64,000 nucleotides of DNA from CALGKJ01 sp049322695 (lineage in GTDB: Bacteria; Bacillota; Clostridia; Lutisporales; Lutisporaceae): NCBI GenBank assembly GCA_049322695.1, contig JBMORW010000038.1, positions 1 through 64,000 on the forward strand, in the 5' to 3' direction. A program made the position numbers and the translations under genes. A model generated the notes under the pieces. The model had not been told where the DNA came from, ran no database searches, and saw only the letters and a program-made list of their open reading frames with translations. Every line of letters starts with the position of its first letter. Position 1 is the first letter of the stretch. Below, one piece after another: positions 58,959-64,000 of this stretch.

Positions 58959-61421
58959 CTATCTCACATATTTCCATCGGTTAATTTTTACATAGTTTGA
59001 ATATTTGTTGTAGTATGTGCTTATACTTGAGTCTATTCCTGCATCCGTGCTGATTGCCGCAGCAATACTGTCGTTGGCCGGACTGCTTAAGCCTGATATC
59101 AATGAGCTGTCAGTAACAAAATAATCTCCGATATTTACTGTGTAGGTGTCTCTTTTATGCTCCAGCACCTTTTTTACTACATAGCTGCCAGTGTTTATTG
59201 CAAGGCTGCCCCCTGCATAATCATTTGTAAAGGTCTTTTGATTTTCATCTATTATTTCTATATTCCCTTCGGCAATAATAGTTCCCTTGAAGTCTATCTT
59301 TCCTGCTATTTTCACATTACCTCTGGTGTATATTATTCCCTGAAACACTCCACCGGGATCACTGACAGTGTATTCATTGGTACCTGTTATGTTTTCTGCA
59401 TCAGGTCCCTCTATAACCAGTGTATCTGTAGTACTGTTATTGAAATAGAAGAACTCATCGCCTATTACATTTGAAGCAGGTATGATGTTCGTTCCATAGC
59501 TGAACCAGCGGGTAAAATCTCTTTTTGCAGAATAGTTAGTAGACAGATAATCGTTGATTTGAGGGTCAGCCAGCTGTTTAACGTAATAATTGTACTCCCT
59601 AAGGTTCTGATCAAATCTAAGCTTCTGGTTTATTACATCAATAAAAGCATAATCAATAGTAGTACCGTCTATATATGCACCTGATGTATATACAACATTG
59701 TCAATATCTATATTATAAATGTCGTTACCGTCTATTTCATGAGTACCGCTAACCTTAATAAAATCAGGGTATTGAGCTCTGGCATATTCAAAATATGCCG
59801 CCCTGTACTCATTATAATCAAAGGTATTATTGTTGCTGTCAGTCTCATCACCCGTGCCGCCAATGTTAAACTTTGTTGCCAGATATAGGGGGTCCCAGTA
59901 TTCAAACTGCATGTTTTCCACATTTAAAAGATTCTCTTCTATATTACCTCCAGGAACATCCGTTATTCCGGTGAGTTCCTTAGTATAAGCCCTATAATTG
60001 CCCTTTATGGCCACACTTTCACCTGTCTGATACTCCTTACTGTTGTATAGAGTGACATATACTGTTCCTCCTACAAATATACCTTCACTGGGATAATAGC
60101 TTTTTGCACCCAGACCGCCGGTACCTGTAATTCTCAGCTTTGATACCCCCGTACTTCCCGTAGGGTTGCTGCTGCTCACATCATCACTGTTTATAACTAT
60201 GCTGCTGCTTGCATTGCTTGTATCTGAAACATATGTAAAGCCATAGTAATTACCGTTAAGGGTTATACTTGATCGGTCTCCATTCAGCTCCAGATCGTCC
60301 AAAGTGTTGAGATCTCCGTACATTGTTATATTGCAATATTCCCCCTGAGTGGGATGCGCGGGAGGTGAATGCAGCTCATTGATCTGAAGGCTGTTGCAGT
60401 ACACTTCAGACGGACTTCCTGCACTACCGATATTTATTTCAGAATTCTCTGCCCTGGTCTGAATATTGCCGGCTGTATATATGTTACCATTGACTGTAAG
60501 ATTGCCTTTTATGCCATTATAGCCAACATATATGCCTCCATTGTCTCTGGCATCATTGGCATATGCATATATGTCACCGTTGACCGTAACAGTATCAGTA
60601 CCATCTGCTGCTGCATTGTCACTGGTTATATAGATATTTCCGTTGGCTGCAAGTACCTTTGACCATAGTGCATTATTATAAAGCTCGCTGACCTGATTGT
60701 TAACATAGAAAGCAGCATTATACTCTGGAATAGTCACAGTAATATCAATGGCAAGCTTCTTGTCAATACCGTTTTTTTGGTAGGTAGCTTCCAGACTCAG
60801 ATTGAACTCATTATCCTCAGGTGCTGCAGGCTGTAGAATATCATCCATATCAAGGGGATTAACAATATACTGCTTAACAGCAGTTATTGCCACAGTCGGC
60901 TTAATACCTTCGAAATCAATTGCTCCATAATAATTAGGATTAGTAAGCTGGGCGCTTAGTGTACCGTAATAGCTGTTGAACTGCTCCTTGAATACCTTGT
61001 CATAGTATACCTGTATAAGCTCCTCCACCTTGTCCTGCTTGAGCATTCCCACCAGATCACTGCCAGCATCGGCAGTATAATAAAAGGTGGTGTTCAACTC
61101 TTCTTCCCCGTCAAAATCACTGTCTATATATTTATAATCCTCAAGATAATCAGCAACAGGAGCGCTTATAAGAGTATCCGAATTGTCATCAATATAGTCC
61201 ATCACGTACTCCACTGCCTCTCCTACTCGTACGCAGGCTTCATCAAGACCGGACTCTGCAAGATAGAAGTTATATTTGCTCTTACTCTCTCTATGCTTGG
61301 TGTTATAGTTGACAAAGGCAACAGAAATTAAAGTCATACCCAGTATGCTCAGTATCGCAATATACATCATGAGCATCACCAGCGTAGATCCTTTATTATT
61401 CCATATTTTTTCAGAAAGCAT
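58959..61421 (-). CDS. Large PilX-like pilus assembly protein
   Basis: 820 residues from the ATG at 61421 (GGAAGTGA upstream; the GTG at 61430 is possible). The N-terminus NNKGSTLVMLMMYIAILSIL resembles PilX-type pilins with a hydrophobic helix, but the Glu at +5 is replaced. It is several times longer than PilX (about 150-200). After about residue 100 there is a beta-rich, Asn/Asp/Gly-rich region with many NGNIY-like strands (VNGDIYAYANDARDNGGIYV, LTVNGNIYTAGNIQTRAENS), like a polymer-forming or beta-helix domain. It probably forms an exposed surface part of the filament. Confidence 0.75.
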   Translation of the reverse strand: MLSEKIWNNKGSTLVMLMMYIAILSILGMTLISVAFVNYNTKHRESKSKYNFYLAESGLDEACVRVGEAVEYVMDYIDDNSDTLISAPVADYLEDYKYIDSDFDGEEELNTTFYYTADAGSDLVGMLKQDKVEELIQVYYDKVFKEQFNSYYGTLSAQLTNPNYYGAIDFEGIKPTVAITAVKQYIVNPLDMDDILQPAAPEDNEFNLSLEATYQKNGIDKKLAIDITVTIPEYNAAFYVNNQVSELYNNALWSKVLAANGNIYITSDNAAADGTDTVTVNGDIYAYANDARDNGGIYVGYNGIKGNLTVNGNIYTAGNIQTRAENSEINIGSAGSPSEVYCNSLQINELHSPPAHPTQGEYCNITMYGDLNTLDDLELNGDRSSITLNGNYYGFTYVSDTSNASSSIVINSDDVSSSNPTGSTGVSKLRITGTGGLGAKSYYPSEGIFVGGTVYVTLYNSKEYQTGESVAIKGNYRAYTKELTGITDVPGGNIEENLLNVENMQFEYWDPLYLATKFNIGGTGDETDSNNNTFDYNEYRAAYFEYARAQYPDFIKVSGTHEIDGNDIYNIDIDNVVYTSGAYIDGTTIDYAFIDVINQKLRFDQNLREYNYYVKQLADPQINDYLSTNYSAKRDFTRWFSYGTNIIPASNVIGDEFFYFNNSTTDTLVIEGPDAENITGTNEYTVSDPGGVFQGIIYTRGNVKIAGKIDFKGTIIAEGNIEIIDENQKTFTNDYAGGSLAINTGSYVVKKVLEHKRDTYTVNIGDYFVTDSSLISGLSSPANDSIAAAISTDAGIDSSISTYYNKYSNYVKINRWKYVR

Positions 61422-61433
61422 ATTTATCACTTC

Positions 61434-62321
61434 CTACTCTATCTTACGCAAACCCGTCAGCTCATAAATTTTCTTCGTTTCATCATAAATATCGCTTTTG
61501 GATACCTTAATAAGTATTGAATACACTCTATTGGAGTCTGCAGGCTGATTGCTTGAATCAAATATGTTGCTGTAGGTATAAACAGACCCCAAAAGCGTGT
61601 TTATATCTACAATGCTAGAACTGTTTACACCCTTAAAATGAAATATTCTTGCAGCTGAAGAATGATTATTCTCTATATCCATAGTAACATCCGTACTGCT
61701 AAAGGTGATAAGCTTAATATCAAAAGTTGAATTAGCGTTGGGATTAGTTATCGGTATGTTTTCATTCAGTACTGTACTTCCAGTGCTGGTATTTGTTATA
61801 AGTATATTAACAGAATTCAAGCTGTTTATAGTGCAGGCTATATTATAAAATGAATAGTAGTTCATAGAGTCTACTACCAAGTCAGCAGCTCCATTATCCA
61901 CCTTATATATGCTCATTTTATTTGGATTTGGCTGATTATTCAGCAAAGGCTTTTCCAGCTCAAATATCAGCTCATAATCCGAAACAGCATCGGCTGTACC
62001 TGAAGGTACGGCATAGCTGTTATAGGCCGCAGGTATAGCCACTGCCGAAAAGCCTGCCGGAGCAGCAGGCAAAGGCAGCGGAATAGAAGAATCATTATAG
62101 TTCTTAATATCAGCTATAAAAGTACTTTTATCTATTCCTTTCAGGTATTCCATGCACTGCTGTGCGTATTGAGTGGCAATCTGCCTGTTCTTGGCTGATG
62201 AGTTCATCTTGACCGAGTCCAGAAAAAGCCCTGAAAAGGGCAGAATCACCATCATAAGTATGGCTAAACTGACTACAAGCTCTATAAGGCTGACTCCCTT
62301 ATTATTATTGATAAATCTCAT
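61434..62321 (-). CDS. Type IV prepilin-like protein
   Basis: 295 residues. Prepilin motif NNNKG|VSLIELVVSLAILMMV (cleavage after Gly9, Glu at +5) with a long hydrophobic helix. The C-terminal domain is Ser/Asn-rich, with CTINSLNSVNILITNTSTGS, and lacks disulphide-prone Cys pairs. Probably a minor pilin of the same structure as the prepilin at 58361. Separated by about 220 bp from the PilO-like gene upstream and 3 bp from the PilX-like gene downstream. Confidence 0.88.
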   Translation of the reverse strand: MRFINNNKGVSLIELVVSLAILMMVILPFSGLFLDSVKMNSSAKNRQIATQYAQQCMEYLKGIDKSTFIADIKNYNDSSIPLPLPAAPAGFSAVAIPAAYNSYAVPSGTADAVSDYELIFELEKPLLNNQPNPNKMSIYKVDNGAADLVVDSMNYYSFYNIACTINSLNSVNILITNTSTGSTVLNENIPITNPNANSTFDIKLITFSSTDVTMDIENNHSSAARIFHFKGVNSSSIVDINTLLGSVYTYSNIFDSSNQPADSNRVYSILIKVSKSDIYDETKKIYELTGLRKIE

Positions 62322-62543
62322 AAAATCACCTATATTTCAACCACTAACTAGCAAAAGCAATATGATTTCAAGTTGCGGGCTACGCTTGGCAAGCTACTGG
62401 CTGCTCTAATCCTTAGAAATAAGCATATCTTCGTTATAACTCTACCACCAGCATCTTGCATCTCATATATACTGTCTTCTAACAACTGACAGCTGTTCCT
62501 GTCCACTACTCCCACTTCATTGTTCATTGGTCACTGATTATTG
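62322..62543. other. Intergenic stretch inside the pilus-like operon
   Basis: About 220 bp without a convincing gene. A minus-strand frame (ATG 62527, stop 62348, 59 codons) is open but has no ribosome site and an unconvincing composition. No clear terminator, promoter or repeat family is recognised. Confidence 0.4.
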
Positions 62544-63824
62544 TCACTTGACAATCGTTACATCCCCAGTTTGCTTGACTATATTGAAGCGGGGTCTGGT
62601 GCCGTCCTCGTTGAAGAAGCTTATTTCAAGCTTCTTATTTGTACTGTTTACAATGGTAAGGTTGATACCATTGTTGTCCTTTTCATTCAACCTAGGCGAG
62701 CTTGAAAGCTTAAGGACTATGTTCTTTCCAATAGGCATAAACTCAACCATAGAGGTATAATCCTTGGGATAGGAGCTGTTTCCTATCTTGTATCTGTAAT
62801 AATACTTTCCGTCTTCCTCTATAATCTCAAATACGGCACTTTCTATTTTGTCACTGTCATCATATACATAGCTTACACCGCTTTTATCTTTGGCATAGCC
62901 GATTATAAAGGTTGGTATGTCAGCAGACATTGGACTGGCAGCAAATATGAAATCATAATAATCAGCTGCCTGAGCTGCACCCTTCTGACTGCCGGCTTGT
63001 CCCTGACCTGCAGTTCTGCCTGCGCCCCCTGACGGTGATACATAGCCGCTGTAGCTGGAGAAAGGATTGTCCTTGCCAAAGTCATTTTCAAAGGTCCAGT
63101 TGGCATAATCCTCATCTACTATGTTTAGCTTCGGCATGGCATAAAAGTCCAGAACTATACTGCCTGTAATGCTTCCTGTTTCATTTGAAGTAAGATTCAA
63201 GCTGTTGATAAGTATTTTTTTATCAAAGATTTCAATTTTTTTCATGAAATCAACTATTTCAAAATATGTCCCCTCTATGTTCAGAGTTGCAGAAATATGC
63301 TCCAGTCCATAGGCATTTTCCTTGTTTGCAGCTTCAGCACCTTTACTGTCTGTTCCATCTGTGTTTGCAGAACTATTATCTGTTTCACCTGTGCTCTTAC
63401 CCATTATTTCATTTAACATTCTTTGTATATCAGGATCAACCTTTTTATCTTCCTCTTCTTCCTTCTTTTCACTTGGTATTCCGAGAGTAATCTCCGAAAA
63501 GGATATGGAAGAGGCTTCAATACCTGAGGACTTTATCATATCATCCATAAACAATACATAGCTCTCGGGCACTATCATATGAAAGAAACGGCTGGTCATC
63601 TGCTCTACTTTGGCATTCAGTATTTTATAGTCTTTATATACCTGATTATCCTTTGACATTTGCATATTAGCCACATTAACATTATTCTGCTGTTCTTCCA
63701 GCTTCAGCCTCAGCTCGCTTATTCTTGAAAGCTGTGGTGTAAGCATATAATTATAGTATAAAAATGATAATCCTATAATCAAAAGTATTGCCAGAAGCGT
63801 CTTTTCTCTTTTACTGAGCTTCAT
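62544..63824 (-). CDS. PilO-like pilus inner-membrane platform protein
   Basis: 426 residues. A short cytoplasmic N-terminus, a membrane helix (TLLAILLIIGLSFLYYNYML, 9-28) and a coiled coil (about 32-60, SRISELRLKLEEQQNNVNVA) match PilO. The periplasm-facing-type domain has SRFFHMIVPESYVLFMDDMI and, near 190, YFEIVDFMKKIEIFDKKILI, the ferredoxin-like fold of PilO. An acidic Ser/Asp-rich insert (about 125-170) and a Gly/Ser/Ala-rich linker (about 260-285) lengthen it. The C-terminal 150 residues are unique. Its ATG overlaps the stop of the PilN-like gene (TAATG). Confidence 0.78.
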   Translation of the reverse strand: MKLSKREKTLLAILLIIGLSFLYYNYMLTPQLSRISELRLKLEEQQNNVNVANMQMSKDNQVYKDYKILNAKVEQMTSRFFHMIVPESYVLFMDDMIKSSGIEASSISFSEITLGIPSEKKEEEEDKKVDPDIQRMLNEIMGKSTGETDNSSANTDGTDSKGAEAANKENAYGLEHISATLNIEGTYFEIVDFMKKIEIFDKKILINSLNLTSNETGSITGSIVLDFYAMPKLNIVDEDYANWTFENDFGKDNPFSSYSGYVSPSGGAGRTAGQGQAGSQKGAAQAADYYDFIFAASPMSADIPTFIIGYAKDKSGVSYVYDDSDKIESAVFEIIEEDGKYYYRYKIGNSSYPKDYTSMVEFMPIGKNIVLKLSSSPRLNEKDNNGINLTIVNSTNKKLEISFFNEDGTRPRFNIVKQTGDVTIVK

Positions 63825-64000
63825 TATTCAGACACCCCCAGTTCACATACCAGATTGAAGGTATAGGAGCTTCCACCCTCTGACACCTTGTTGATATTTT
63901 CTATAAGAACACTTTTAAACACCTTGTTCTGCTTAAGCTTGTATACACATTCGGCTATGGCTATTCTATCCTTTGATATACCCTGCAGCTGGACTATGTC
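63824..64000 (-). CDS. PilN-like protein, C-terminal part (5' outside window)
   Basis: The last 58 residues of a protein entering from the right edge: DIVQLQGISKDRIAIAECVY, then KLKQNKVFKSVLIENINKVS and a beta-rich end SYTFNLVCELGVSE. This pattern (Q-L-x-G-x-S..I..F...L...FxxVxL) is the C-terminal ferredoxin-like domain of PilN. Translational overlap (TAATG) with the PilO-like gene supports a PilMNO-type platform continuing beyond 64000. Confidence 0.7.
   Translation of the reverse strand, partial: DIVQLQGISKDRIAIAECVYKLKQNKVFKSVLIENINKVSEGGSSYTFNLVCELGVSE

Noticed and set aside
62348..62527. 59-codon minus-strand frame filling the gap between the PilO-like and prepilin genes
   Set aside because: No ribosome site, Cys/Arg-rich composition unlike its neighbours, no recognised family. 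Kept only as a note in the intergenic entry.

Overview
The window is a 64 kb piece of a low-GC, endospore-forming clostridial chromosome. This is supported by the complete eight-gene spoIIIA operon, spo0A, spoIVB, spoIIM, ytfJ/ytfI, a SpoIIA-neighbourhood type dacF, AT-rich intergenic DNA, strong AGGAGG ribosome sites and U-tailed intrinsic terminators. Nearly every gene lies on the minus strand, so transcription runs from high to low coordinates. Only two short genes (28536-28676 and 32447-32638) are on the plus strand. I see no rRNA, tRNA, CRISPR array, transposase or phage gene.

Region A (1-11.3 kb) is accessory. It is a string of unrelated, mostly single-gene units acting on small molecules: several GNAT acetyltransferases (one AAC(6')-like), two SAM methyltransferases, an APH-type phosphotransferase, an IPP-isomerase-like Nudix enzyme, an alkaline-phosphatase-superfamily enzyme (cut by the window edge), a SAP/DUF6434 protein, an M50-like membrane protein, an EFR1-type flavodoxin/ferredoxin and a terpenoid-cyclase-fold protein. 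Three decayed genes lie among them: an alpha/beta hydrolase, a GNAT tail and an unrecognised remnant. This indicates gene turnover.

Region B (11.4-28.5 kb) is housekeeping and sporulation: a carboxyltransferase subunit (oadA/pycB type), rluB, two D,D-carboxypeptidases, ytfJ-ytfI, scpB-scpA-trpS-M50 protease, a nucleoside salvage block (deoB, two purine nucleoside phosphorylases, pdp), xerD, a YqzK-like small protein, spoIIM and nudF. The second purine nucleoside phosphorylase has lost canonical base-binding residues.

Region C (28.5-35.6 kb) holds a four-gene envelope cluster (SteA-like protein, GT2, MraY-like transferase, DUF3866 protein), two small plus-strand genes, a STAS-like protein, spo0A and spoIVB. 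Three perfect Spo0A boxes lie upstream of spo0A.

Region D (35.8-54.9 kb) follows the order known from Bacillus: recN, argR, nadK, tlyA, dxs, ispA, xseB, xseA, nusB, asp23-family gene, spoIIIAH-AA, efp, aroQ and aroK. A TsaD paralogue and a DUF212 membrane protein are inserted. It links isoprenoid synthesis, DNA repair, arginine control, forespore-mother cell communication and shikimate synthesis.

Region E (55-64 kb) is a type IV pilus-like operon running off the right edge: a PilN-like end, a PilO-like protein, two prepilins, an unusually large PilX-like protein, an SLH-domain protein and a secreted protein with three Ig-like repeats. It probably builds a surface filament or secretion pseudopilus. 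The best candidates for undescribed biology are this operon, the SteA cluster, the divergent phosphorylase and the tiny plus-strand genes.
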